Shown here piece by piece: positions 47,651 through 57,310 of a stretch of DNA of 64,000 nt. Positions within the stretch are counted from its first letter, which is position 1. Every line of letters begins with the position of its first letter. Below the pieces are notes generated by a model, which saw nothing but the letters and a program-made list of their open reading frames with translations, searched no databases and was not told the DNA's origin. The stretch comes from Veillonella rodentium (GTDB lineage Bacteria > Bacillota > Negativicutes > Veillonellales > Veillonellaceae), in contig NZ_LT906470.1 in assembly GCF_900187285.1 (NCBI RefSeq), forward strand, positions 1,746,001-1,810,000, read 5' to 3'. The position numbers and the translations under genes were made by a program.

Positions 47651-48790
47651 ATGGCAGACGCAAAAAACACTGTGTTATTCCCTTATGAAACACTAAAAAA
47701 ATTAAGCATGGACGCTTTCCAAAAATTCGGTTTCACTGAAAAAGAAGCGGACATCATCCAAGATGTACTTTTAACTTCCGATTTGTTCGGTATTCAAAGC
47801 CATGGTATGCAACGTATGGTTCGTTACCACAAAGGTATCACTAACGGTTTGATCAAAATCGACGCTAAACCAGAAATTGTAAAAGAAACTCCAATCTCCG
47901 CAGTTATCGACGGTCATGACGGCATGGGTCAGTTATTGGGCCACAAAGCTATGGAAATGGCTATCGAAAAAGCTAAAAAATCCGGTGTTGGTATCGTATC
48001 CGTACGTAACTCCAATCACTACGGTATCGCCGGCTACTATGCTAAAATGGCATCCGACCAAGGCTTAATCGGTTTCTCCTGTACGAACTCCGAAGCAATC
48101 ATGGTTCCTGTATATGCTCGTAAAGCTATGCTCGGTTCCAACCCTATCGCTTGGACTGTTCCGGCTGATCCTGTTGACTTCTTCTTCGACTGCTCCACTA
48201 CTGTTGTAACTCGCGGTAAACTCGAAATGTACAACAAAATGGGCAAAGCTACTCCAGACGGCTGGGCTGTTAATAAAGACGGCGTTCCTTCCACTGATGC
48301 AGCTGAAGTATTGGGCAACATCTCCCGTCATGAAGGCGGCGGTATCCTTCCTCTAGGCGGTGCTACTGAAGTTCTTGGCGGCCATAAAGGTTATGGTAAC
48401 GGCATGATTGCTGAATTATTCTCCTCCATCTTGTCCCAAGGCGGCACTTCCAACAAATGTATGGTTGGCGGTAAATCCAATATCTGCCACGGCTTCATGG
48501 CTATCAACCCTGAATTCTTCGGCGACCCAGCTGAAATCAAAAAACACTTCTCTCAATTCTTACAAGAATTACGTGAAGCACCTAAAGCTCAAGGTCAAGA
48601 TCGTATCTACACTCATGGTGAAAAAGAACACGAATCCGTTGCTAAAGTTAAAGCAGAAGGTATCCCTGTTCTTAACGGTACAATGCTTGAAGTTCAAGAC
48701 CTTTGCAACGAATTAGGCCTTGATTTCAAATCCTACTTTGGCGATTATGTACCAGAAGCTCCTGCTACAATGTTCAAAGGTAACTACTAA
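47651..48790 (+). CDS. Ldh-family (malate/L-lactate-type) NAD-dependent dehydrogenase
   Basis: Member of the type-2 malate/L-lactate dehydrogenase family, distinct from classical Rossmann LDH. The 379-residue protein has DLFGIQSHGMQRMVRYHKG, the active-site NSNHYGIAGYYAKMA, and GSNPIAWTVPA. Lactate permease follows 300 bases downstream, so oxidation of imported lactate to pyruvate, or a malate/oxaloacetate step, is likely. Codons are strongly uniform (GGT, GAA, AAA, CGT), unlike the neighbours, a sign of very high expression. AGAGG lies eight bases before the ATG. Confidence 0.9.
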   Translation: MADAKNTVLFPYETLKKLSMDAFQKFGFTEKEADIIQDVLLTSDLFGIQSHGMQRMVRYHKGITNGLIKIDAKPEIVKETPISAVIDGHDGMGQLLGHKAMEMAIEKAKKSGVGIVSVRNSNHYGIAGYYAKMASDQGLIGFSCTNSEAIMVPVYARKAMLGSNPIAWTVPADPVDFFFDCSTTVVTRGKLEMYNKMGKATPDGWAVNKDGVPSTDAAEVLGNISRHEGGGILPLGGATEVLGGHKGYGNGMIAELFSSILSQGGTSNKCMVGGKSNICHGFMAINPEFFGDPAEIKKHFSQFLQELREAPKAQGQDRIYTHGEKEHESVAKVKAEGIPVLNGTMLEVQDLCNELGLDFKSYFGDYVPEAPATMFKGNY

Positions 48791-48840
48791 TATCTTAAGT
48801 TAGTATTGGCCCTGACACGGACATGTAGTTAGTACAGAAA

Positions 48841-48867
48841 GGGGACATAAACACTGTTTATGTCCCC
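48841..48867 (+). terminator. Hairpin terminator after the dehydrogenase gene
   Basis: Perfect 12-bp stem GGGGACATAAAC with its complement around ACT. The T run after it is interrupted (TCTCTTATGTTTT), so some read-through toward lctP is possible. Confidence 0.7.
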
Positions 48868-49090
48868 TCTCTTATGTTTTAACCTCTCACAACGATGAGG
48901 TTAAAAATTTTTAGAGATTATATCACTTTTTGCGATAAGTATATCTATTAATATGTTGTAACTTCTTATTTTTGCTGAACTTTTACAAAATTATATAATA
49001 GCATTTTACTCATCAAATAATTTGATTAACACTACATCGTCCTGTTAAGCATATAAAAATTTTTATTTTATCGAAAGGATGATTTTAGAA

Positions 49091-50728
49091 ATGAGTGCTA
49101 TCACCGTTTTATTAGCGTTAGCGCCTATCATTTGGTTAATCGTAGCATTATCCATCTTGAAATTACCGGCATGGCAAGCAACCACTGTTGCCGCAATCGG
49201 TTCTTTTGTTATCGCCATTACAGCATTCCAAGCTGATCCATTCCACATGGCGACAGGCGCCCTCGAAGGTGCCGCATTGGCCCTTTGGCCAATCCTATTA
49301 GTTATTACAGCTGCTATCTTTGTTTATAACTTGGTAGTATACACAAAAGCCATGGAAACAATTAAAACCATGCTTTCTTCTGTAACATCTGATACTCGTG
49401 TACTTGCATTATTATTAGCATGGGGTTTCGGTGCTTTCATGGAAGGTATGGCCGGTTTTGGTACTGCCGTTGCAATTCCTGCTGCTATGATGGTTGCCGT
49501 AGGTTTCGATCCGCTAAAATCTATCATTGCATGTCTCGTTGCAAACTCCGTACCTACTACATTCGGTTCCATCGGTATTCCGACAACTACATTGGCATCT
49601 TTGACCAACCTTGATCCAAGTCATTTGGGTACATTCATTTCTGTACAATTATTCTTACTCAACTTGATTGCGCCATTCTTTGTTGTTATGATCATCGGTG
49701 GCGGTATCAAAGCATTGAAAGGCGTATTCCTCGTTACCTTGCTTTCCGGTTTAGCATTAGCGGTTCCTGAAACAGTAATCAATGCCGTAATGGGTCCTGA
49801 ATTGTCCGTAATCTCCGCCTCCATCGTAATCATGGCGGTTATTATTATCTGTGCAAAAATCATGCCTCCTAATGACCCTGAATACGCAGTTAAACAGACA
49901 GGAGAAACTCCTAAGGTTTCCGGTGGTGAAGGCCTTGTAGCAGCTATGCCGTTCATTTTAATCTTCGTATTATTGTTATTAACTTCTAAATTATTCCCTG
50001 CAATCAACGGACCTTTAGCATCTATTAAGACTTCTGTACCAATCTACACAGGTCAAGGTGCTAAACCTTATACATTCGTATGGATTGCAACTCCCGGTAT
50101 CATGATTTTCATCGCCGGTATTGTTGGCGGTTTCATCCAAAAAGCAAAAGCCGGTGAAATCTTCGGTACATTGGGTAGCACTGTTAAGAATTTGAAATTC
50201 ACATACCTTACTATCATCACGGTTGTTATGACAGCTAAATTGATGACGTATTCCGGTATGACTGCAGATATCGCAAAAGCAATGGTTGCCGGTACGGGTA
50301 CCTTATATCCGCTATTCGCTCCTATCGTAGGTGCATTGGGTGCGTTCCTGACCGGTTCCGGAACAAACTCCAACGTACTGTTCGGCCCGCTTCAAATCGC
50401 TGCGGCTCAAGGCCTAACCCCTGCAAACTGGGAAGACCTCGGCTTCTGGTTGGCAGCCGTTAACTCCGGTGCAGCCGGTATCGGTAAAATGCTGTCTCCA
50501 CAATCCATTGCAATTTCCATCGGTGCCGTAGGTCCTGCTTTGAAAGCATATCTGGAAAGCCATAAGGAAATCAGCGCCGAAGAAGCTCATAAATTAGAAA
50601 ACGAAGTACAGGCGAATGTTATCATGAACAGCGCTTTCAAATACTTCCTCATCTTCATCGTTATGCACGGCTGTATCTCCTACTTCGGTCAGCATTTCAT
50701 CCATGAAATCCATCATATATTCTTCTAA
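49091..50728 (+). CDS. lctP: L-lactate permease
   Basis: Lactate:H+ symporter of the LctP/GlcA family, 545 residues with about twelve or more membrane segments. Family sequences include LWPILLVITAAIFVYNLVVYTKAME, GFGAFMEGMAGFGTAVAIPAAM in part, and GALGAFLTGSGTNSNVLFGPLQ in part. It brings in lactate, the main carbon source of Veillonella. The ATG at 49091 is chosen; one at 49079 abuts the purine-rich site GAAAGG. Confidence 0.93.
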   Translation: MSAITVLLALAPIIWLIVALSILKLPAWQATTVAAIGSFVIAITAFQADPFHMATGALEGAALALWPILLVITAAIFVYNLVVYTKAMETIKTMLSSVTSDTRVLALLLAWGFGAFMEGMAGFGTAVAIPAAMMVAVGFDPLKSIIACLVANSVPTTFGSIGIPTTTLASLTNLDPSHLGTFISVQLFLLNLIAPFFVVMIIGGGIKALKGVFLVTLLSGLALAVPETVINAVMGPELSVISASIVIMAVIIICAKIMPPNDPEYAVKQTGETPKVSGGEGLVAAMPFILIFVLLLLTSKLFPAINGPLASIKTSVPIYTGQGAKPYTFVWIATPGIMIFIAGIVGGFIQKAKAGEIFGTLGSTVKNLKFTYLTIITVVMTAKLMTYSGMTADIAKAMVAGTGTLYPLFAPIVGALGAFLTGSGTNSNVLFGPLQIAAAQGLTPANWEDLGFWLAAVNSGAAGIGKMLSPQSIAISIGAVGPALKAYLESHKEISAEEAHKLENEVQANVIMNSAFKYFLIFIVMHGCISYFGQHFIHEIHHIFF

Positions 50729-50738
50729 ACATATACAT

Positions 50739-50771
50739 AAAAAGGAACGGTTCCACGAGCTGTTCCTTTTT
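50739..50771 (+). terminator. Intrinsic terminator of lctP
   Basis: AAAAAGGAACGG pairs with CTGTTCCTTTTT (one G-T pair) around a 9-base loop, 10 bases after the stop. Confidence 0.85.
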
Positions 50772-50864
50772 ATTATGAAGGATCTTATAATCGCGATCAA
50801 ACATAAATCTATAGAATTTTCAGCTCAATCATGATAAAATATTTGAGTCAAAACATTACATGCA

Positions 50865-50888
50865 GTCTGCGAAACACGATTCGCAGGC
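50865..50888 (+). terminator. Leader hairpin with T tract ahead of the MFS gene
   Basis: GTCTGCGA pairs with TCGCAGGC around an 8-base loop and is followed by TTTTATTTTT, 35 bases before the MFS start. lctP already has its own terminator upstream, so this may be an attenuator in the MFS leader. Confidence 0.55.
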
Positions 50889-50923
50889 TTTTATTTTTCC
50901 CATTTCTCGTATAGGAGGATTCT

Positions 50924-52111
50924 ATGACACAGCAAAACTCTACTAAAGTTTCCTTTATCCTGGTATTCTTTCTCGGTCTATTAACAGCCATAACACCATT
51001 GGCAACCGACATGTACCTGCCATCCTTACCGATTATGCCCGGCGAACTCAATACATCCGCCTCCAATATTCAAATGACCATCGGCATCATGACTTTCGGT
51101 ATCGCCTTGGGACAGCTCTTCGGAGGTCCTATCAGCGATACTCTGGGCCGTAAGACACCACTTATTATCGGAAATCTATTATGCGTTATTTCCGGTATTA
51201 TCTGCGCCTACGCACCAAGCATCGAAATACTGTTATTGGGTCGTTTTCTACAAGGTTTAACCGGATCTGTAGGAGTCGTTATCGCCAAGGCCATCGCCCG
51301 TGACTTTGCATCGGGACCAGAGCTGACAAAACTCTTTGCGCTACTCATGATGGTCAACGGATTGGCCCCTGTATTGGCACCGCTTATCGGCGGGCAACTG
51401 CTGCTGTTCACCACATGGCGCATGATTTTTGTCATTTTGGCGGTATTCTCCTTTATCTTATTGATAGGGTCGTTCTTATTTCGTGAAAGCTTATCGAAGG
51501 ATCAACGTGTTACCGGAGGTGTGAGCACAGCCTTGACTAATTATGTCAAACTCATTAAAGACAACGCCTTCCTAGGCCAAACTCTAATTCAATTCTTTGC
51601 ATTCGGTGCCTTCTTTGCCTATATTTCAGGTTCATCCTTTGTATATCAAAATATATTCCGACTATCTGCACAAGAATTCAGTTACCTCTTCGGTATCAAC
51701 AGCTGCGGCATCATCTTAGCCAGCTTCATCAGTGCTAAAGTAAGCAACGTCATAACAGATCGTCAGCTGTTATCATTCAGCCTTTGGCAACTCACCATCG
51801 GGTCCATATTATTTTTAACGGCTATGCTCCTTGAGTGGCCGCTCATACCTGTATCAATCATCTTGTTCTTTACAGTATGCACTGTCTCCCTATTCGGTTC
51901 CGCCTCTTTTTCCATGGCGATGACAAAATACGGAAAACTCGCCGGTAGCGCATCCGCCGTACTCGGTTTCGCTAATATGTTTTCTGCCGGTATCGTATCT
52001 CCACTCGTTGGTATAGGCGGAGAACATACAGGGGTGCCCATGGGGGTAACAATGCTAGTATGTGCAGTGCTTTCCTTATTGTGCCTATATGAATTAGTAG
52101 AAAAAGAATAA
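50924..52111 (+). CDS. MFS drug-efflux transporter (Bcr/CflA family)
   Basis: Proton-driven exporter with twelve membrane segments, 395 residues. The Bcr/CflA N-terminus PLATDMYLPSLPIMPGEL and the motif-A loop GPISDTLGRKTPLIIGN are clear, with LLGRFLQGLTGSVGVVIAKAIARD after them. Substrates of this family include bicyclomycin and chloramphenicol; which compound is exported here is unknown. AGGAGG lies before the ATG. Confidence 0.9.
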   Translation: MTQQNSTKVSFILVFFLGLLTAITPLATDMYLPSLPIMPGELNTSASNIQMTIGIMTFGIALGQLFGGPISDTLGRKTPLIIGNLLCVISGIICAYAPSIEILLLGRFLQGLTGSVGVVIAKAIARDFASGPELTKLFALLMMVNGLAPVLAPLIGGQLLLFTTWRMIFVILAVFSFILLIGSFLFRESLSKDQRVTGGVSTALTNYVKLIKDNAFLGQTLIQFFAFGAFFAYISGSSFVYQNIFRLSAQEFSYLFGINSCGIILASFISAKVSNVITDRQLLSFSLWQLTIGSILFLTAMLLEWPLIPVSIILFFTVCTVSLFGSASFSMAMTKYGKLAGSASAVLGFANMFSAGIVSPLVGIGGEHTGVPMGVTMLVCAVLSLLCLYELVEKE

Positions 52112-52173
52112 TCTCTTTTATACATTTATGTGAGCCCCACAATGGGGCCCGACTACAACAGAATACTATTAGT
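52112..52173. other. Short gap after the MFS gene
   Basis: Contains a small GC hairpin (GCCCCACAATGGGGC, 52134-52148) that may end the MFS transcript. Confidence 0.4.
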
Positions 52174-52256
52174 ATATAAATAAGATACCCCTTTCCTTGC
52201 TCAGTACGTCACTACGTTCCGTAAAATCGCTTCGGAAAGGGGTATCTTATTTATAT
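52174..52256. repeat. Long perfect inverted repeat 1
   Basis: Arms of 23 bases (52174-52196 and 52234-52256; core AAGATACCCCTTTCC) pair perfectly around a 37-base loop. It lies in the convergent gap between the MFS gene and the activase gene. It could be a bidirectional terminator or a small mobile-type repeat; no target duplication is visible. Confidence 0.7.
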
Positions 52257-52379
52257 TAACACTAACTATGGAGGCATCCCATTGAGGGGCTATACAGTTA
52301 AATTAAAATCAACTAATTTTTTTACAAATAGACTAAGCACCATAACGGAAAGCACATGCTCAACTGATTGTAGAGAAAA

Positions 52380-52401
52380 GGGGCTGTTTTGTTACAGCCC
52401 C
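52380..52401. terminator. Short hairpin between the two long repeats
   Basis: GGGGCTGT pairs with ACAGCCCC around TTTGTT; on the minus strand CCCC is followed by TTTTCTCT. Confidence 0.5.
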
Positions 52402-52461
52402 CTCCCTCTACCATCTGCACTAGTTATATTTTCAATGGGACTGCTTCATATATACAGTTAT

Positions 52462-52533
52462 AAAAAGAGACTACCTATACCGATGCGCGACTTAGCTCGC
52501 TTTGGAGCGCGGAGGTATAGGTAGTCTCTTTTT
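52462..52533. repeat. Long perfect inverted repeat 2 (bidirectional terminator-like)
   Basis: Arms of 20 bases (52462-52481 and 52514-52533; AAAAAGAGACTACCTATACC and its complement) pair perfectly around a 32-base loop that can itself fold through GCGC/GCGC. Both strands end in T5. It lies 55 bases after the activase stop on the minus strand. Confidence 0.75.
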
Positions 52534-52588
52534 AATTAAATTATCGATATGTAACGGGACCCCATTGAAAATATAACGGAATACTCAT

Positions 52589-55500
52589 TTACTCGAACAT
52601 TGTAGACAATAACAGTTTCAAACGATTTGCTTGATTTACCGCACTGGAGCCTGGATCGTAATCGATGGCGGCAATGCGCACGTCCGGATAGGCGGCGGAT
52701 AGTGTTTTCACCATGCCTTTACCGGTTACGTGGTTTGGCAGACAGCCGAACGGTTGCAAGCACACGACCTGTTTAGCACCTTTTTCGATGAGATCAATCA
52801 TATCACCTGTGAGGAACCAGCCTTCACCGCATTGGTTGCCGAGATCGATAAAGTGAGACGCTTCTTTCGCCACCTTCGTCATCCGTTGTAACGGATCAAA
52901 GTGTTTCGACGCAGCAACGGCCTTAGCATATGGTAAACGATATAATTCGAGCGCTTCACGGGCCAAGGTACCGAAGAAACCGGACAACCATGTACCGTCC
53001 AGATGCTTAGCGCGATAGGTGCTGTCCATTGCACAGTACAGGAAGAAGTCAAGCAGGCCGGATGTAACGACTTCGCCACCTTCTTTTTCAATGAGTTCAT
53101 TGATATGGTTATTAGCGCTCGGATGGAATTTAACGTAAATTTCCCCTACGACACCGACGCGAGGTTTCTGTACCTTTTTATCTACCGGAAGATTATCAAA
53201 ATCATTGACAATTTCCTTGATGTATTTGCTATACTGACGAAGGCTCGCCGAAGTAATATTCTTGCGAAGCTTTTCAACCCAGTAATTACATAATGCATCG
53301 GTAGAGCCGGGATTCGTTTCATACGGACGTGTAGCCAGTACGCATTGCATGAGGGCATCGCCGTATACGACAGCCTGAATCATACGATGCAGGAAGCCCT
53401 TAGTCAATTTGAAGCCCGGCTGACGTTCCATAGCACTCGCATTGAGGGATAGAATCGGAACCTGCTTCATGCCGGCATCGATGAGGGCTTTACGCAAGTA
53501 ACCGATATAGTTCGTCGCACGACAGCCGCCACCTGTTTGAGAGATGATAACAGCGGTTTTATTTACATCGTATTTACCGGATAACAACGCGGACATGAGT
53601 TGCCCTATGACGATGATAGCCGGATAACAAGCATCATTATTGATATATTTAAGGCCTACTTCGATATCATCCCGAGTCGGAGCCGGCAACAAATCAAAAT
53701 CATAGCCTTCACTCTGAAGAACAGGTTCCAAGAGGCTAAAATGCAACGGTGACATTTGAGGCACCAGAATTTTGTACGTCTTGCGCATTTCCTCAGTAAA
53801 CACGACGCGGTTATAATCATAAGCCGGCGTTTGATCCACAACGACCTCTTCCGGAGCCTCAGGATTATGATGACGTCTCAAGCTGCGTTCCATTACGGAT
53901 TGTAATGAGCGCAAACGAATCGTAACAGCGCCGAGATTCGTACCTTCATCAATCTTCAATAATGTATGAATCTTATGTTTTGCTGAAAGTATGTCTTTCA
54001 CCTGATCGGCTACGATAGAATCAAGGCCGCAACCGAACGAGTTAAGCTCAACAATTTGGAATCCTTCCGTACGACTCACAAATTCAGCTGCACGATATAG
54101 ACGGCTATGGTATGACCATTGATCGACAACGCGCAGATGTTTGATTTCATTGCCGAGAGGTGCTACCCCATCCTCGGTGAGGACAGCCATCCCGAGGGAT
54201 GTGATAAGTTCAGGAATACCGTGGTTGATACCGGAATCCAAATGGTACGGACGCCCCGCCAACACGATGGTCGGAATCTGTTCCGCTACGAGACGGGATA
54301 CAGTTTTCTTTGTAGTTTCTCGATACGAAGCCTTACAGTTTTCCTGCTCTTCCCAAGCCTTTTCGACAGCATTGGCAATATCCTTTTTCTTGAGATCAAG
54401 GAAATCCAATGCTTTCACAAGGGCGGGAACAAGAGATTTCTTATCCGCCAACGGCAGGAACGGACTATGAAACGGTGTATCACCAAGTACATCCTGCATG
54501 TTGTTTTTAATCAGTTCCGGATAGGAAATAACCATCGGACAGTGATAATTATTGTCTCGGCTGAACTCCTTAGGCCCATGTTGCACACATGGATACCATA
54601 TAAAGTCCACCTGAGAATTCGCCAAATCGCGAATATGACCGTGTACAGCCTTCGCCGGATAACATGCCGTATCGGACGGAATCGTATCGATAGCCTTGTT
54701 ATACTGATCCTTGGTGGTGTAATCGGATAAGATGACTTCACAACCTAATGTATTGAAGAATGTGAACCAGAACGGAAAGTCCTCATACATATTGAGCACG
54801 CGAGGAATGCCGACACGCAACTTACCTTCAAATTCCGGAATATTTTTCTTTAAGTAGTAGTCGAAATAACGACGTAATTTGACCTCTACCAAGTTCGGCA
54901 CCGGTTTTCGCGCCTCCTGAATCATATCGCCCGCACCGCGATCACAACGGTTACCCGTCACATAGGTACGCCCGTCTGAGAAGGCATTAATGGTGAGCAT
55001 ACAGTTATTGGAGCATAGACCGCAATTGCGCATCGTCGTTGACACCTGCAATGATGCGAGCCCTTCGCTATCGAGCAATGTGCTGTTCTGAGTTTGGAGG
55101 TCTTCTGCCGTTTCAGCCGCAAGCAACGCCATGCCATAAGCCCCCATCAATCCGGAAACATCAGGCCTGATCACCTCTACGCCCATCAATTTTTCAAAGG
55201 CGCGCAGTACGGATTCGTTGTAAAACGTACCGCCTTGTACAACGATATGGTCGCCCAGTTCTTTAGGATCTTTTACCTTGAGAACCTTGTAAAGGGCGTT
55301 TTTAATAACGGAATACGCAAGGCCGGCCGCAATGTCCTGTACCGTGGCACCTTCCTTTTGAGCCTGCTTTACCTTGGAGTTCATAAATACCGTACAACGG
55401 GACCCCAGATCGATCGGCAACGGTGCCAACAGGCCTTCCTTGGCGAACTGGTCGATAGGAATGCGCAGACCGGTCGCGAATGTATCGATGAAAGAACCGC

Positions 55501-56845
55501 AACCGGAGGAACAGGCTTCGTTCAATACGATATCCTCAATATAACCGTCACGAACCTTACAGCATTTCATATCCTGTCCACCGATGTCCAGGATAAAGGA
55601 CACATCAGGGCAGAAAAAACGGGCCGCCCGATAATGGGCCATCGTTTCCACTTCCCCGATATCGATACCGAGGGCGCGTTTCAAGAAAGCTTCGCCATAG
55701 CCGGTAACACCGGAATGAGCGATATAAGCCCTCTTCGGCAACTGTTCATATATTTTTTCAATGATTTCTCGGGATTTTTCTAACGGTTTTCCGTGGTTAG
55801 GGCCGTAATGAGAGAAAATAATTTCCTTATTGCTGTTAATCAGCACTACTTTCAGCGTTGTCGACCCTGCATCGATACCGAGATAACAAGGTCCTTCAGC
55901 ATCCTCGATATTCGCTTTCGGAGTCACCGCCTTCGCGTGACGCGCACGGAATGCCTCCAGCTCCTGCTCATTGGCAAACAGCGGATCAATACGGTCCGTC
56001 GCCTCCATAGGCTCGCCGATAAGGTTACCGATTTCCTTCGTCAACTGACCTACCGTGATGTCGCGACAGTCCTCTTTCATCAACGCAGCCCCTAATGCGA
56101 CGAAAAGCTCGCCGTTCTCAGGAATAATGCGATGTTCCTCATCAAGATTCAATGTATCGCAGAAGCATTGGCGCAATTCGGACAAGAATGTCAACGGACC
56201 GCCGAGAAAGGCCACATTACCTTCAATTTTATGACCACACGCAAGACCTGCAATCGTCTGATTTACAATGGCCTGGAATACGGATTTCGCGATATTCTCA
56301 TGAGATGCGCCTTGGTTCAGCAACGCCTGCACGTCTGTCTTGGCGAAAACACCGCAACGCGCCGCAATCGGATAAACCGTATCGGCATTCATCGCCAACT
56401 GGTTGAGACCGGATGCATCCGTTTGCAATAATGTCGCCATCTGATCGATGAAAGCACCCGTACCCCCTGCACAGGAACCGTTCATTCGATGCTCAGCGGT
56501 CTGACCTAAATAGGTTACCTTCGCATCTTCACCGCCTAATTCGATGATGACATCCGTCTGTGGATATAAAGCCTTAATGGCCCGCGTTTCCGCAATAACC
56601 TCTTGTACAAACGGTACACGCACCTTTTCAGCCATAGCCATACCGCCGGATCCCGTAACAGATACATGTACCGGTGCATCTTCGTAACCCACTTGAGCCT
56701 CTTGAAGCAAAGTATGTACGGTATCCAAAATGTTAGCATAATGGCGAATATATTTTTTATACAAATAATTATCTTGTTCGTCCAATAATACGACCTTAAC
56801 AGTCGTAGACCCCACATCAATCCCCATGCGTAGCATGTGTTGCAT
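52589..56845 (-). CDS. Giant 2-hydroxyacyl-CoA dehydratase activase-related protein (tandem BcrAD/BadFG ATPases, DUF2229, HgdB-like)
   Basis: 1418 residues. Two ASKHA ATPase domains lie in tandem (about 5-270, starting MGIDVGSTTVKVVLL; and about 320-590, starting YLGIDAGSTTLKVVLI). Each has the pair of cysteines that hold the bridging 4Fe-4S cluster in HgdC: Cys125/Cys164 and Cys445/Cys484, both 39 residues apart. A Cys-rich NCGLCSNNCMLTI segment and a DUF2229 domain (RVGIPRVLNMYEDFPFW) follow, then an HgdB-like C-terminal part with GGCRATNYIG. Such proteins are thought to use ATP to drive low-potential electron transfer, but the partner and substrate of this fused type are not established. 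AGAGAGG precedes the ATG. Confidence 0.88.
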   Translation of the reverse strand: MQHMLRMGIDVGSTTVKVVLLDEQDNYLYKKYIRHYANILDTVHTLLQEAQVGYEDAPVHVSVTGSGGMAMAEKVRVPFVQEVIAETRAIKALYPQTDVIIELGGEDAKVTYLGQTAEHRMNGSCAGGTGAFIDQMATLLQTDASGLNQLAMNADTVYPIAARCGVFAKTDVQALLNQGASHENIAKSVFQAIVNQTIAGLACGHKIEGNVAFLGGPLTFLSELRQCFCDTLNLDEEHRIIPENGELFVALGAALMKEDCRDITVGQLTKEIGNLIGEPMEATDRIDPLFANEQELEAFRARHAKAVTPKANIEDAEGPCYLGIDAGSTTLKVVLINSNKEIIFSHYGPNHGKPLEKSREIIEKIYEQLPKRAYIAHSGVTGYGEAFLKRALGIDIGEVETMAHYRAARFFCPDVSFILDIGGQDMKCCKVRDGYIEDIVLNEACSSGCGSFIDTFATGLRIPIDQFAKEGLLAPLPIDLGSRCTVFMNSKVKQAQKEGATVQDIAAGLAYSVIKNALYKVLKVKDPKELGDHIVVQGGTFYNESVLRAFEKLMGVEVIRPDVSGLMGAYGMALLAAETAEDLQTQNSTLLDSEGLASLQVSTTMRNCGLCSNNCMLTINAFSDGRTYVTGNRCDRGAGDMIQEARKPVPNLVEVKLRRYFDYYLKKNIPEFEGKLRVGIPRVLNMYEDFPFWFTFFNTLGCEVILSDYTTKDQYNKAIDTIPSDTACYPAKAVHGHIRDLANSQVDFIWYPCVQHGPKEFSRDNNYHCPMVISYPELIKNNMQDVLGDTPFHSPFLPLADKKSLVPALVKALDFLDLKKKDIANAVEKAWEEQENCKASYRETTKKTVSRLVAEQIPTIVLAGRPYHLDSGINHGIPELITSLGMAVLTEDGVAPLGNEIKHLRVVDQWSYHSRLYRAAEFVSRTEGFQIVELNSFGCGLDSIVADQVKDILSAKHKIHTLLKIDEGTNLGAVTIRLRSLQSVMERSLRRHHNPEAPEEVVVDQTPAYDYNRVVFTEEMRKTYKILVPQMSPLHFSLLEPVLQSEGYDFDLLPAPTRDDIEVGLKYINNDACYPAIIVIGQLMSALLSGKYDVNKTAVIISQTGGGCRATNYIGYLRKALIDAGMKQVPILSLNASAMERQPGFKLTKGFLHRMIQAVVYGDALMQCVLATRPYETNPGSTDALCNYWVEKLRKNITSASLRQYSKYIKEIVNDFDNLPVDKKVQKPRVGVVGEIYVKFHPSANNHINELIEKEGGEVVTSGLLDFFLYCAMDSTYRAKHLDGTWLSGFFGTLAREALELYRLPYAKAVAASKHFDPLQRMTKVAKEASHFIDLGNQCGEGWFLTGDMIDLIEKGAKQVVCLQPFGCLPNHVTGKGMVKTLSAAYPDVRIAAIDYDPGSSAVNQANRLKLLLSTMFE

Positions 56846-57310
56846 AGATACCTCTCTTTATGATAACCGTATGATTCAATCAAAATCATACTTTCTTACG
56901 TGAAAGTAACGCGTATTAACTACGCCCTTACATATAATCCAATGAAATTAAACATAAGTAAGCTTTCACAGTAACACCTAACCTTCACAAGAACATCTAA
57001 TTTTTTAAATATCCTATACTTATATTATACAACAAATACAGCTAAAATCTAAGTTTTTCTATATTACAATGAGTTATAAAGAATATGCCTAATTTGATTT
57101 ACAACGCCAAATTCGTTATAGGTTTTATAAATTATTATATCATTATAATATAAAAATAAAGTATCTATTGATACCTTTAATTAATTTATAATAAAAAGAG
57201 ACTTCAATGTGATATGTGTTACGCTTTTTATCTATAGAACAAAAACATTATAAACTCTGGCTTTACAAAACACCTTCATATACGCCTCTATTCTATCAGA
57301 AACTCATCAC
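56846..57310. other. AT-rich intergenic region upstream of the activase gene
   Basis: No gene, riboswitch or clear hairpin is seen. It should hold the activase promoter on the minus strand. Confidence 0.4.

Noticed and set aside
52282-52524. 80-codon plus-strand frame
   Set aside because: It runs through the hairpins between convergent genes; composition and content do not look like protein.
55094-55783. 229-codon plus-strand frame, with others at 54119-54730 and 37278-37856
   Set aside because: Antisense to the activase and pyrG genes, which have clear conserved motifs on the other strand.
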